Shown here one piece after another: positions 18,941 through 28,200 of a DNA stretch of 64,000 bases. The translations under genes and the position numbers were made by a program. The stretch comes from Kocuria dechangensis. Its GTDB lineage: Bacteria; Actinomycetota; Actinomycetes; Actinomycetales; Micrococcaceae. The notes under the pieces are model-generated. The model was not told the DNA's origin, did no database searches, and saw nothing but the letters and a program-made list of their open reading frames with translations. Numbering within the stretch: the first letter of the stretch is position 1; every line of letters begins with the position of its first letter. The stretch lies in NCBI RefSeq assembly GCF_014636775.1, contig NZ_BMEQ01000007.1:112587-176586 (forward strand), read 5' to 3'.

Positions 18941-19208
18941 CGGAGAGCGCCTTGGTGATGAGCCCCATGAGGAGCTCCTGGACCTGGCCGGACGCGAGCA
19001 CGGCGGCCATGACGCCGCCGAAGGCCGCGGCGGCGAGGACGACGATCGCGTACTCGACGGTGGTCGCGCCGAGATCGGCCGATCCTCCGGAGAGCGGCCG
19101 GGCGGCCGCCGCGGGGCTCACGGCATCGACAGCGGGGGCGGCGGCTCTGGCGGCGTCGGCGGCGGGCGCCGGCGCCACGGGCTGGACGGGATTCTGGTGC
19201 GGGGACAT
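18936..19208 (-). CDS. DUF4244 Flp-pilin-like protein of Tad locus 1
   Basis: 90 residues. A Pro/Ala-rich N-terminal leader of about 50 residues is followed by the pilin-like core LGATTVEYAIVVLAAAAFGGV: glycine then, after processing, a glutamate at position 5 and a hydrophobic helix, as in Flp/type IVb pilins. The tail is short (VQELLMGLITKALSV). ATG at 19208 has AAGGA 8 nt upstream. It is the syntenic equivalent of Rv3656c and the best candidate for the major subunit of locus 1. No prepilin peptidase is encoded in this locus; the one at 62764-63459 could serve both systems. Confidence 0.88.
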   Translation of the reverse strand: MSPHQNPVQPVAPAPAADAARAAAPAVDAVSPAAAARPLSGGSADLGATTVEYAIVVLAAAAFGGVMAAVLASGQVQELLMGLITKALSV

Positions 19209-19418
19209 GACGGGTCCTTTCGGTGCGAGTCCCGGCGCAGGAGCGCTGCGGGACGACGGTGCGGAACGTGCGGTGCAGAACCGCTGTGCGGAACTGCTGT
19301 ACGAAACGTGCGGAGTGGCAGAGCGGGACGAGGCGTGTCCCGGTGGGCACGGGCGGACGAGGCGGGGAGGACGAGAACGGGAGCGGGAGCGGCTCGGAGG
19401 AGCGCGGCTCCGGCAGCC

Positions 19419-19462
19419 GGCGGCGCGGCGGGCGGCGGCGCGGCGGGCGGCGGCGCGGCCGG
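19419..19462. repeat. 15-bp GC-only tandem repeat after tadC
   Basis: Nearly three copies of GGCGGCGCGGCGGGC (19419-19433, 19434-19448, 19449-19462 partial) abut the tadC stop codon. The 254-bp gap 19209-19462 has no recognisable gene; it also contains GTGCGGAAC-type direct repeats around 19263-19313. It may be a processing or attenuation spacer that separates pilin from machinery expression. Confidence 0.65.
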
Positions 19463-20200
19463 TCATGCGAAGACCTCCGGCACGAGGCCCATGACGACCG
19501 GCAGCACGCCCCAGCAGACGAAGGCCGGCAGGGAGCACAGCCCGAGCGGCAGGACCAGCTGCACGGACAGGGCCTCGGCGGCGCGCTCGGCGCGGCGGTA
19601 GGCGGCCCGGCGCACCTGGGCCGCCTGACTGCGCAGGCTGCGGGCGGACGGCGCCCCGGAGGTCGCGGTGAACGCCAGCGCCCGGCGGTAGTCCTCCAGG
19701 TGCGGGGGAAGGTCTCCGGCGGAGGCCCAGGCCGTCTCCCACGGCAGGCCGAGGCGCAGGCCGGCGCCCACACCGCCCAGGACGGTCCCGGCGGCGTCCC
19801 TGTGGTGGCTGCCCAGGACGGCGACGGCCTCCGCGAGCGGCAGGCCGGCGTCGAGCATCGACGCGGTCAGCTCCACGAGCACCCCGGCGGACACCGCGGG
19901 CTCCGTCGGGTGGGGGCGGTCCCCGCACCGGGACCCGCGACGGCGTCCTGCCCCGGTCCCCGTCCTCGTCCCGATCCCCGTCCCCGGCCCCGGCCGGCGG
20001 ACGGGCCCCAGGAGGCGGGACCTCGGCGGGAGGAGTGCCGCGGCGGCCGCGGCGAGCAGGAGCGCCGTCAGGACCGGCGCCACCAGGACCGGTGCGGTGA
20101 CGACTGGTGCCGCCAAGGCCGGTGCTACCAGGACCGGTGCGGTGAAGGCCGGTGCCGCGACGACGTGCGCCGGAGCGACCAGCAGGACGAGCCCGCTCAC
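19463..20200 (-). CDS. TadC-like inner-membrane platform protein, Tad locus 1
   Basis: 245 residues from GTG at 20200, which overlaps the tadB stop by 4 nt (GTGA). The type II secretion system F domain covers about 85-245 (LTASMLDAGLPLAEAVAVLG, LPPHLEDYRRALAF, RRAAYRRAERAAEALSVQLVLPLGLCSLPAFV). A final hydrophobic helix (VCWGVLPVVMGLV) ends the protein. The N-terminus is unusual: hydrophobic and built from a 15-residue repeat (TAPVLVAP...) made by a 45-bp DNA repeat. With TadB it forms the membrane platform for pilus assembly. Confidence 0.87.
   Translation of the reverse strand: MSGLVLLVAPAHVVAAPAFTAPVLVAPALAAPVVTAPVLVAPVLTALLLAAAAAALLPPRSRLLGPVRRPGPGTGIGTRTGTGAGRRRGSRCGDRPHPTEPAVSAGVLVELTASMLDAGLPLAEAVAVLGSHHRDAAGTVLGGVGAGLRLGLPWETAWASAGDLPPHLEDYRRALAFTATSGAPSARSLRSQAAQVRRAAYRRAERAAEALSVQLVLPLGLCSLPAFVCWGVLPVVMGLVPEVFA
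20082..20145. repeat. 45-bp direct repeat in tadC 5' end
   Basis: The 19-mer ACCAGGACCGGTGCGGTGA occurs at 20082-20100 and again at 20127-20145, exactly 45 bp apart, within a longer region of imperfect GGACCGGTGC/AAGGCCGGTG units. In tadC this gives a 15-residue duplicated hydrophobic segment, so copy-number change keeps the frame. Confidence 0.75.
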
Positions 20201-20955
20201 CGTGCCCCCGCCGCCTCGGCGCGGGCGATGAGCGCCCGGGTCCAGACCCGGCCCGCAGCCGTCAGCACGGCCCCGGCGGCGAGCGCCGCCAGGCCCCACG
20301 GCGTGGTCAGCAGCGTGCCGAGGGGGTCGACGCCCATGAGCATCCCCAACCCGATGCCGAGCACCGGCAGCCAGGACAGGACCCGGACGGTGGACCGGGG
20401 ACCGGCCAGGGCGCTGCTGCGCGCGGCGTCGGCGTCCAGCTCCGCCTCCAGGGCGTCGGCGAGGCCCTCGAGCAGACCGGCGAGAGGCGCGCCGGTGCGC
20501 TCCGAGACCTCCCAGCACAGCGCGAGCTCGGCGGTCGTCGCCACGGCCCGCCGCTCCAGCCCGCGGTGGCCCAGCGCCGGTGCCGGGACGGCCGTGAGCG
20601 CGGCGGAGGTGCCCAGGCCCAGGCGGGAGGCCGCGGCCACGGAGGCGCACAGCAGGCGGAGGTGCCGTCCGGTGGCGGTGCCGGGGCCGCGCCGGTCGGG
20701 CGGGGCGGCGCCCTCGAAGGCGGCGGCCGGGGACCGCCCGGCCTGCAGCAGCGCCGCGATCCGGCGCAGCAGGACCACCCACTCGGCGGCCTCGGCGGCC
20801 GCGTCGCGGGAGAACCGCCGCCGCAGCCGGGCGAAGGGACCCGGCGCGGGGCCGGGCGCGGGGCGCGCCAGGGCGCGGACCCTGGGGGCCGGGCCGCCGG
20901 CGAGCGCGGTGGCGCAGCCTGCCAGGCACAGGCCGAGGACGAGGACGGCGGTCAC
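20197..20955 (-). CDS. TadB-like inner-membrane platform protein, Tad locus 1
   Basis: 252 residues from GTG at 20955 (GTGA overlap with tadA). An N-terminal membrane helix (AVLVLGLCLAGCATALA) is followed by a T2SSF domain (AEWVVLLRRIAALLQAGRSP, LCWEVSERTGAPLAGLLEGLADAL) and two C-terminal hydrophobic segments with LLSWLPVLGIGLGMLMG-like sequence. Partner of the TadC-like protein and the TadA ATPase. It matches the Rv3657c/Rv3658c position. Confidence 0.88.
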   Translation of the reverse strand: MTAVLVLGLCLAGCATALAGGPAPRVRALARPAPGPAPGPFARLRRRFSRDAAAEAAEWVVLLRRIAALLQAGRSPAAAFEGAAPPDRRGPGTATGRHLRLLCASVAAASRLGLGTSAALTAVPAPALGHRGLERRAVATTAELALCWEVSERTGAPLAGLLEGLADALEAELDADAARSSALAGPRSTVRVLSWLPVLGIGLGMLMGVDPLGTLLTTPWGLAALAAGAVLTAAGRVWTRALIARAEAAGAR

Positions 20956-22175
20956 GACGCCCCCTCCGGGCGGCCCGGGGAGGTCCTGCCCCGGGCCGGG
21001 GTGAGAGGGCGGTCCAGCAGGGCGCACAGTGCGTCCCAGCCGGGACCGGGCTGCACCCCGCTCCCCGAGCGGACGGCCGCGGGCCGCGCGACGAGTGCGC
21101 CGTCCCGCTCCTCCAGCAGGGACAGGGTCCGCACCTCCCGCGGGCCGGCGTCGCGCGCGACGTGGACGAGGAGGTCCAGGGCGCTCGCGGCCTGCAGCAC
21201 CACGGCCTCCCGGCTCATCCCGGCCAGGGCGCCCAGCGCCGCGAGCCGGGCGGGCACGGCGGCCGCGGAGTTGGCGTGGACGGTCCCGGCCCCGGCGTGG
21301 CCGGTGTTGAGGGCGGTGAGCAGCTCCCGGACCTCCGCGCCGCGGCACTCCCCCACCACGATCCGGTCGGGGCGCATGCGCAGGGCCTGGCGGACGAGCT
21401 CGGCGAGGTCGATCCGCCCCGCGCCCTCGGCGTTGGCGTGCCGCGCCTGGAGGCCGACCACGTGGGGGTGCGCCGGGCGCAGCTCCGCGGCGTCCTCGAT
21501 CAGCACGAGCCGCTCGTGGGCCGGGGCGCAGGAGAGCAGGGCGTTGAGCAGAGTGGTCTTCCCGGCGCCGGTGGCCCCGCTGACCAGGAAGTTCGTGCCG
21601 GACCGCACGGCCGCGGCGAGCAGCCGCGCCAGCTCGGGGTGGACGGCCCCCGCGGCCACCAGGTCGTCGAGCGACAGCGCGGCGGGGGCGCGGAACCGGA
21701 CGGACAGCAGCGTCCCGCCCGTGGAGACCGGCGGGAGCACGGCGTGCACGCGGTAGCCGGCCGCGGTCTGGACGTCCGCGCAGGGGTGGGCCGCGTCGAG
21801 CCGGCGCCCGGCGGCGGTGACCAGGCGGACGGCCAGGGCACGGACCTCGGCGTCGGAGCCGAAGGGGGACTCGACGCGACGCACTCCGTCCTGGGTCTCG
21901 ACCCACACCTGGTCGGGGCCGTTGACGTAGACGTCGGTGAGGCCCTGGCGGGGCAGGAGCGGCTCGAGCGGGCCGAGCCCGGTGAGCTCGGCGCGGACCG
22001 CCTGGACGGCGTGGAGGGTCCCCGCGGCGCCCAGCACCCGGCCGCTCGCGCGCACGGCCTCGGCGATGTCCGCGTCCGTGACGGGGCCGGGGGCCAAGAG
22101 CAGCCGGTCCCGGACGTCGTCGAGCAGGGCGGCGTCCGCCGGGCGGGACCCCTGCCGCGGGACCGTGCCGTTCAC
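20952..22175 (-). CDS. TadA/CpaF-type secretion ATPase, Tad locus 1
   Basis: 407 residues, cytoplasmic hexameric ATPase of the type II/IV secretion family that powers pilus assembly. Key motifs: GPLEPLLPRQGLTDVYVNG in the N-terminal domain, Walker A GATGAGKT (200-207), Asp box LIEDAAEL, and the GECRG Walker B region (about 275-279) followed by HANS. The GTG start at 22175 overlaps the CpaE-like stop by 4 nt. Syntenic with Rv3659c. A distinct paralogue serves Tad locus 2 (57527-58963). Confidence 0.94.
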   Translation of the reverse strand: MNGTVPRQGSRPADAALLDDVRDRLLLAPGPVTDADIAEAVRASGRVLGAAGTLHAVQAVRAELTGLGPLEPLLPRQGLTDVYVNGPDQVWVETQDGVRRVESPFGSDAEVRALAVRLVTAAGRRLDAAHPCADVQTAAGYRVHAVLPPVSTGGTLLSVRFRAPAALSLDDLVAAGAVHPELARLLAAAVRSGTNFLVSGATGAGKTTLLNALLSCAPAHERLVLIEDAAELRPAHPHVVGLQARHANAEGAGRIDLAELVRQALRMRPDRIVVGECRGAEVRELLTALNTGHAGAGTVHANSAAAVPARLAALGALAGMSREAVVLQAASALDLLVHVARDAGPREVRTLSLLEERDGALVARPAAVRSGSGVQPGPGWDALCALLDRPLTPARGRTSPGRPEGAS

Positions 22176-23287
22176 CGCGCCGGCCCCACGGCGTCGAGGA
22201 GCCGGGCCACGTCCCTGGCGGCGCGCCGGGAGCGCCCGGCCTCCAGCAGCCGGCCGGTCTCGGCGGCCTCGGGCACGGAGCCGTCGAAGCGCACCTGCCC
22301 CGCGACGGGGAGCCCGGTGGTGGTCTCGGCGAGGGCGTCGTCGAGGTCGGCGACGTTGAGCCCCGCCGGCACGAGCCGGGCGGGGACGCCGGCCAGGAGC
22401 TCGGCGGCCCGGCGGGCGGCCAGCACCCCGTGCACGGTGCGCGGGGCGACGACGAGCACCTCGTCGCACAGGGCCGCGGTCTCCGGCGTCGCCGGTCCGG
22501 CGCGGCCCAGGTCCACGACGACGACGGCCGCGGCCCGGCGCAGGGCGTCGAGCACGGGAGCGTAGGGGGCGGGGGCCTCGTCCGGCCGGGACCGGCCCCA
22601 GGAGAGCCAGCGCAGCTGCCCCGTGCGGGCGAGGGCGGGCCACAGCTGCTCGGCGTGCACGGTCCCTGCGATCCGCAGCAGGTCCGGCCAGCGCAGGGCG
22701 TCCCGGTCCTCGAGGCCGAGCAGGACGTCGATCCCGCAGCCCTCGCGGTCGCCGTCCACGAGCACCGCGGGACGGCCGTCGCCCGCGGCGCGGTCGGCGA
22801 GCCAGCACGCGAGCGTGGACGTGCCCGTTCCGCCGACGGCGCCGAGGACGCCGAGGACCCGTCCGCGCCGCCCGGTGCCGGGCGGGCCGCCGGGCACCGC
22901 GGCGAGGCGGTCGGCCAGCCACCCGGCGGCGTCCGGGAGCACGGCCACGGGGCAGCCGCCGAGCTCGGCGGCGCGGTCCCAGAGCCCGGTGTCCTCGGGG
23001 CGGCCCAGGAGGACGGTGCCCGGGGCCACGCGGCCGGTCCCCGCGCGGCGGACGTCCAGCAGCTCGGCGTCCGCGGCGGGGCCGGGCGCCGCGCCGGAGA
23101 ACGGGACGGGGAACGGGACGGGGACCAGCTCCGCGCCCGCGGAGGCGCAGACGCGCTCCACCGTGGCGCGCAGGGCGTCGTCGTCGGTGACGAGCCGCAC
23201 CGTGCGGGCCCGCGCCGCCGGAAGGACGGCGGGGAGGTCCGCGGGGGCCGGGAAGGGGGTCGCGGGGCGCGGGGCGGCGGTGCTCAT
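22172..23287 (-). CDS. CpaE-like/Ssd-type P-loop protein, Tad locus 1
   Basis: 371 residues, MinD/ParA-like fold of the 'helicase/secretion neighborhood CpaE-like' family (Rv3660c, also called Ssd, linked to septum regulation in mycobacteria). An N-terminal pseudo-receiver (about 25-120) precedes the nucleotide site. The P-loop reads LGAVGGTGTST: the lysine normally found before the Thr/Ser is absent, so ATP binding or hydrolysis may be impaired or lost. The strand-switch VLVDGDREGCGIDVLLGLE keeps the Asp. First gene of locus 1; 128 bp separate it from the divergent polymerase-like gene. Confidence 0.9.
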   Translation of the reverse strand: MSTAAPRPATPFPAPADLPAVLPAARARTVRLVTDDDALRATVERVCASAGAELVPVPFPVPFSGAAPGPAADAELLDVRRAGTGRVAPGTVLLGRPEDTGLWDRAAELGGCPVAVLPDAAGWLADRLAAVPGGPPGTGRRGRVLGVLGAVGGTGTSTLACWLADRAAGDGRPAVLVDGDREGCGIDVLLGLEDRDALRWPDLLRIAGTVHAEQLWPALARTGQLRWLSWGRSRPDEAPAPYAPVLDALRRAAAVVVVDLGRAGPATPETAALCDEVLVVAPRTVHGVLAARRAAELLAGVPARLVPAGLNVADLDDALAETTTGLPVAGQVRFDGSVPEAAETGRLLEAGRSRRAARDVARLLDAVGPAR

Positions 23288-23415
23288 GGCCCCACTCTCG
23301 GCGCACGGTCCCGGACGACGGGCGGCAGCTCCCGGCGCTGTGGACGGGCCGGCGCGGCCACGGGATCCGGCCGTCGCGTGTGCAGTCCGGGCCCCGGCCG
23401 TAGGATGACGGATCC

Positions 23416-25182
23416 GTGCAGGACAATGAGCGGGTGCACATCGTGGTGGGAACGTCGACGGAGGGCCCGGGCGGGCACCGGGTCCAGCCCCTCACGGGCT
23501 CCGGCGACCCGGACGGGGCCGAGATCGTCGTGCCCCCGGGCGAGCTCGCGGCGTTCGTGGCCGAGCGGGAGGAGGCCGCCCGGCGCGCCGGTGCCACGCC
23601 GCCGCGCTGGACCTGGGAGCGCACCGCGGCCGTCTACCCCGAGCTGCTGGCGGCGGGGGTGCGCGTCGACCGGTGCCACGACCTGCGGCTGTGCCAGGCG
23701 ATCCTCGCCACCGCCGCGACCGCCCACGGCTCGGGGGCCGACGGCCCCCTCCCCTACCGGCCCGTCCTCGAGCCCCTGCGCCCGGACGAGGCCCCCGGTC
23801 TGCTCCCGCCCCCGCGGCCCGCCCAGGACCAGACGAGCCTGTTCGACCTGCCGCGCGCCGGCGGACCGGCCGTCACGGCGCTCGCCGGCGAGCTGCGCGC
23901 CCAGCTGGCCGCCGTGGCCGGCGCCGCGGACCCGCGGCGGCTGAGCCTGCTGCTGGCCGCCGAGTCGCAGGGCGCGCTCGTCGCGGCGGAGATGCAGCAC
24001 GCCGGGGTGCCCTGGCGGGAGGACGTCCACCGCGCCCTGCTGGAGGACGCGCTGGGCCCCGAACCCCCGCCCGGCGAGCGCCCGGAGAAGATGGAGGCCA
24101 CCGTCCGGCGGCTGCGGCAGGTGCTGCGGGCGCCCGGGCTGAACCCGGACTCCCCGCAGGAGCTGCTCAAGGCCCTGCGCGCGGCGGGGATCGACGTCGC
24201 GAGCACCCGGCAGTGGGAGCTCGTCGAGTGGGCGCGGGCCGTGCCGGGCCTGGCCGCGCAGCGGCAGGAGCTGATCGCGCCGGTCCTGGAGCACAAGAAG
24301 CAGGCCCGGCTGCTCAGCGCCAACGGCTGGCACTGGCTGGACACCTGGGTGCGGGCCGGCCGGTTCCACCCGGAGTACGTGGTGGGCGGCGTGGTCACGG
24401 GCCGGTGGGCGGCCCGCGGCGGCGGGGCCCTCCAGATCCCCCACGTGGTGCGGGACGCGGTGCGCGCGGACCCGGGCCGCGTCCTCGTCGTCGCCGACGC
24501 CGCCCAGCTCGAGCCGCGCGTCCTGGCCGCCCTGGCCCACGACGACGCCCTGGCCGCGGCCTCCCGCGGGCGCGACCTCTACCAGTCGATCGCGGACCTC
24601 GGCGAGGAGCGCGGCTCGGAGCTCACCGAGCGCCCGCAGGCCAAGGTGGCGATGCTGGGTGCCATGTACGGGGCCACCACCGGCCAGTCCGGCCGGCTGA
24701 TGCCCCACCTCGCCCGGATGTTCCCGCGAGCCGTGGACTACGTGGAGCGCGCGGCCCGGGTGGGCGAGTCCGGCGGGCAGGTCCGCACGCACCTGGGCCG
24801 GTGGTCACCGCCGCCCGGGCCCGCCTGGGACGCCGCCCAGCGGGATCTCTCGACCGCGGAGGCGGAACGGCGCGCCGGGGCCATGGCCCGCGCCCAGGGC
24901 CGGTTCACCCGCAACTTCGTGGTGCAGGGCACCGCGGCGGAGTGGGCGATGTGCTGGATGGGGAGCATCCGCTCCGCCCTGGCGCGGGAGGCCCTGGACG
25001 CGGAGCTCGTGTTCTTCCTGCACGACGAGATCGTGCTGCACTGCGCGCGGGCCGACGCCGCGCGGGCCGGCGAGCTGGTCCGGGAGTGCGCAGCGCAGGC
25101 GGCCCGGATCGTGTTCGGGCGGATCCCGGTGGAGTTCCCGGTGACCGTGGCCGTGGTCGAGTCCTACGCGGACGCCAAGTGA
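23416..25182 (+). CDS. Family-A DNA polymerase-like protein (bifunctional exonuclease/polymerase family)
   Basis: 588 residues. The polymerase palm is clear: motif A VVADAAQLEPRVLA, motif B RPQAKVAMLGAMYG (the usual Phe of the NFG in E. coli Pol I is Leu here), and motif C HDEIVLH. The N-terminal 200 residues are the degenerate 3'-5' exonuclease-like domain of the actinobacterial family; DxE-type catalytic acids are not obvious, and no 5'-nuclease domain exists. It is therefore not the replicative-repair PolA. The start is GTG 23416 or GTG 23434; the latter begins near the conserved strand (HIVVG) and has AGGA upstream. Probable accessory DNA repair enzyme; unproven. Confidence 0.88.
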   Translation: MQDNERVHIVVGTSTEGPGGHRVQPLTGSGDPDGAEIVVPPGELAAFVAEREEAARRAGATPPRWTWERTAAVYPELLAAGVRVDRCHDLRLCQAILATAATAHGSGADGPLPYRPVLEPLRPDEAPGLLPPPRPAQDQTSLFDLPRAGGPAVTALAGELRAQLAAVAGAADPRRLSLLLAAESQGALVAAEMQHAGVPWREDVHRALLEDALGPEPPPGERPEKMEATVRRLRQVLRAPGLNPDSPQELLKALRAAGIDVASTRQWELVEWARAVPGLAAQRQELIAPVLEHKKQARLLSANGWHWLDTWVRAGRFHPEYVVGGVVTGRWAARGGGALQIPHVVRDAVRADPGRVLVVADAAQLEPRVLAALAHDDALAAASRGRDLYQSIADLGEERGSELTERPQAKVAMLGAMYGATTGQSGRLMPHLARMFPRAVDYVERAARVGESGGQVRTHLGRWSPPPGPAWDAAQRDLSTAEAERRAGAMARAQGRFTRNFVVQGTAAEWAMCWMGSIRSALAREALDAELVFFLHDEIVLHCARADAARAGELVRECAAQAARIVFGRIPVEFPVTVAVVESYADAK

Positions 25183-25201
25183 GCACCCCGCGGGGCGGGC
25201 C

Positions 25202-28200
25202 TCAGCACAGCCCGCGGTAGTCCGCGCCGGGCACGTGCCGGTCCCACTCCTCCTGCGTGACCGGGTCCCCGCGCTGCGCGCACACGTGCGCGGCGGCGGC
25301 GTCGACGTCGACCAGCCAGCTGCGCACGACCCCGTCGTCGCCCGTCGCGATCAGGCGGTCACCGACGAAGTCGACGTCGTTCATCCGGTCGCCGGAGGCG
25401 GACAGGGCCCCGACGACCTCGATCCGGCCGTCCTCCACCCGCCACATCCACACGAACTTGTCCCCCGAGGCCCCCGCCAGGGTGTCCCCCTCCGGGGAGA
25501 ACTGCAGCCCCTTCACCGAGGACAGCGCGTCGGAGGTCCCGGCGACGCGCCGGGGCTCGGCCGGGTCGGAGACGTCCCACAGGAGGACCTGCCCGCTCTC
25601 CGTGCCCACGGCCATGAGGTCCGCGGCCGGGGAGAAGGTCAGCGAGGTGGCCACGGCCTCGAGGTCGAGGGTGGCCTCCCGCCGCGGCGCCTCCGGGTCG
25701 GTGACGTCCCACAGCACGACGTGCGTCGCGTCGTCGGCGGTGGCCAGCAGGCCGCCCGAGGGGTGGAACCCCGCGGCCTCCGTGCCGGTCACCGGCAGCG
25801 CGGCGGACCGGCGGACCGAGCCGTCCCCCGCGCGGCGCAGGAGGGCGACCTCCGTGCCCACCTCGGACCACGCCGCCAGCGACGTGCCGTCCGCGCTGAC
25901 GTCGACGCCGGTGATCCCGGCGTCGATGGCCCGGGTCTTCGTGGGCTCGCCGGGGCGGCCCTCCTCGAGCGGCCACACCAGCAGGTCGCCGTCCCGGGTG
26001 CCGCCCCCCACGAACGAGGCGTCGGGGGCGACCGTGCCGGCGAACCACAGCTCCTCGCCCCGCGGCGCCCGCGGGGCGGGGAGCTCACCGGGGTGCTCGG
26101 CGGTGAGGTCCAGGAGCGAGACGACGTCCTCGCCGATGCCCACGACGCTCATGACGGTGTTCTCCCGGTCGGTCGAGAGCTGGTAGACGGGCTCGTCGCG
26201 GCGCTCGACGACCGGTCCGTGGCGGTCCCACGCGCGAGTGGTCCCGTCCTGCGAGGCGGTCAGCACCCGTCCGCCCACGCTCAGCGCGCTGGTGACCCGC
26301 GCCGGGGTCGGGTAGACCTGGACCCGGGAGCCGTCGGAGACCCGGTGGACGTAGGCGTTCTGGTCGTAGCTGGCGGAGACGAGCCGCTCGCCGTCGGGCG
26401 AGAGGTCGACGTCGCTGACCCAGCTGTCGAAGCCCGCGATGCTCCCCGCCTCCTTGAGCTCCCGCCCGGCGACGTCGAACAGGCGGAGCTCGCGGGCCGC
26501 CAGGCCCGCGGCCAGCCGCGCGCCCTCCAGGTCCAGGGACAGGACCCGGCGACCGGTGGGGACGGGCTCGATCCGCTCCGCCGCGGGGCCCGGCGCCGAG
26601 AACCGGTCGATGCCGGTGGCGGACCCGCCCACGTAGACGGTGCCGTCGGAGGCGGCCGCGAGCGCGGTCACGTCGTCGTCCCCGGCGAGCTCCAGCGGCG
26701 GGAGCCGGCCGGGCGCGCCCGGGTCCGCGAGCGACCAGCGCAGCACCTCGCCCGTCCCGCCGGCCAGCAGCTGCCGCCCGTCCGGGGAGAACGCCACCGC
26801 GTTGACGGGCGTCTCCGTGCCGGCCGCGCCCTCGAGCTCTGCCAGCAGCTGTGCCGGCCGCTGCGTGACGTCCCAGAGGCTGACGTGCCCGAGCCCGCCC
26901 GTCGCCGCGAGGACGCGGCCGTCCCGGGTGACCAGGTCCACGTCCCGCAGGCCCGGGGCGCCGTCGACCACGGCGACGTCCTCCCGTCCCGTGGCGAGGC
27001 GCTCGGAGTCCCGCCACACGGAGAGCGTGCCGTCCCCGGCGGCGCGGGCCACGACCGAGCCGTCGTCCAGGGCCGCGAGCCGGGACGCGACCTGCGGGCC
27101 GAGCAGGCGCTCCGAGTTCGTGACCGCGGTGGCGTCGATCAGGGCGGAGACCCCCTCCCGGGTGGGCGCGAGCCGGTAGGCGGCCAGGCTCAGCTGCGCG
27201 GCGAGGTCGGGCGACTCCCCCCGGATCCGGGAGGCCTCCAGCGCCGTCTGGCGGGAGAGGGCATCGTCGCGGGCCGACTCGGCCTGCGCCTGGTAGTGCT
27301 CGGCGCGGTGCCCGAGGCCCGCCGCGACCACGGCGGCGACCACCGCGAGGGCGAGCAGCACGGAGGCCACCCTCCCGCGGCGCTTGATCTGGCGGGTGCG
27401 CCGGCGCTCGAGGGCCAGGACGTCGTCGTAGTGGCGCTCGCTCTCCTCGAGGTAGGCGCGCTCCGCGGGGCTCAGCAGCGCCTGCTGCCGGGGGTCCCCG
27501 GTCCAGTCGCGGAAGGACGCGAGCTGGCCCAGGGGGATGAGCGCGAGGGGGTCGCGGTCGTTGGCCAGCCACATCTGGGTGGCGCGCTGCAGCTGCTGGC
27601 GGACGAAGAGGTCGCGGCGGGCGTCCTCGATCCAGCGGCAGAGCCGGTCCCAGTGGTCGAGCAGGGACTCGTGGCTGAGCTGGATCTCGTCGCGGTCGAT
27701 GGTCAGCAGCCGCGCCCGGGCGTAGTGCTCGACGACGGCGGCGGCGCCCTCCGGCAGCTCGTCCCGGGAGACCGGGGTGCGCACGACCGTCCCCGCGGAG
27801 CCGGTGCCGGCCACCCGGACCAGGCGCAGGAAGACGACCCGCGCCAGCTCCTGCTCGTGCGGCTCCAGCTCGGCCAGGACCTCCTCGGCGCGCCGGTCCA
27901 CGGCCTCCGTGATGCCGCCGGCGGCGTGGTAGTCGGCCACGGTGAGCTCGCGCGTGCGGGCGTGCTCCCAGGTGCCCAGGAGGGCCTGGGAGAGCATGGG
28001 CAGCAGGCCCACGCCGACCTCCGTGCCGCGCGGCGCGACGTCGCGCAGGATCACGTCCACCAGGTCCGGGGAGACGCGGGCGCCCACGGCCTCGGCGGGG
28101 CCCACGACGATCTGCCGCAGCTGCTCGCGGGTCAGGGCGCCGAGGAGCACGGGCCGCTCCAGGGCGCGCCGCAGCTCCGGGTGCCGGCTGGCGGTGCCGA

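Noticed and set aside
15606..19601. A plus-strand open frame of about 1330 codons across the helicase and Tad locus 1 genes
   Set aside because: Shifted frame of the helicase continuing antisense through pilus genes; Arg/Pro/Gly-rich, no domain.
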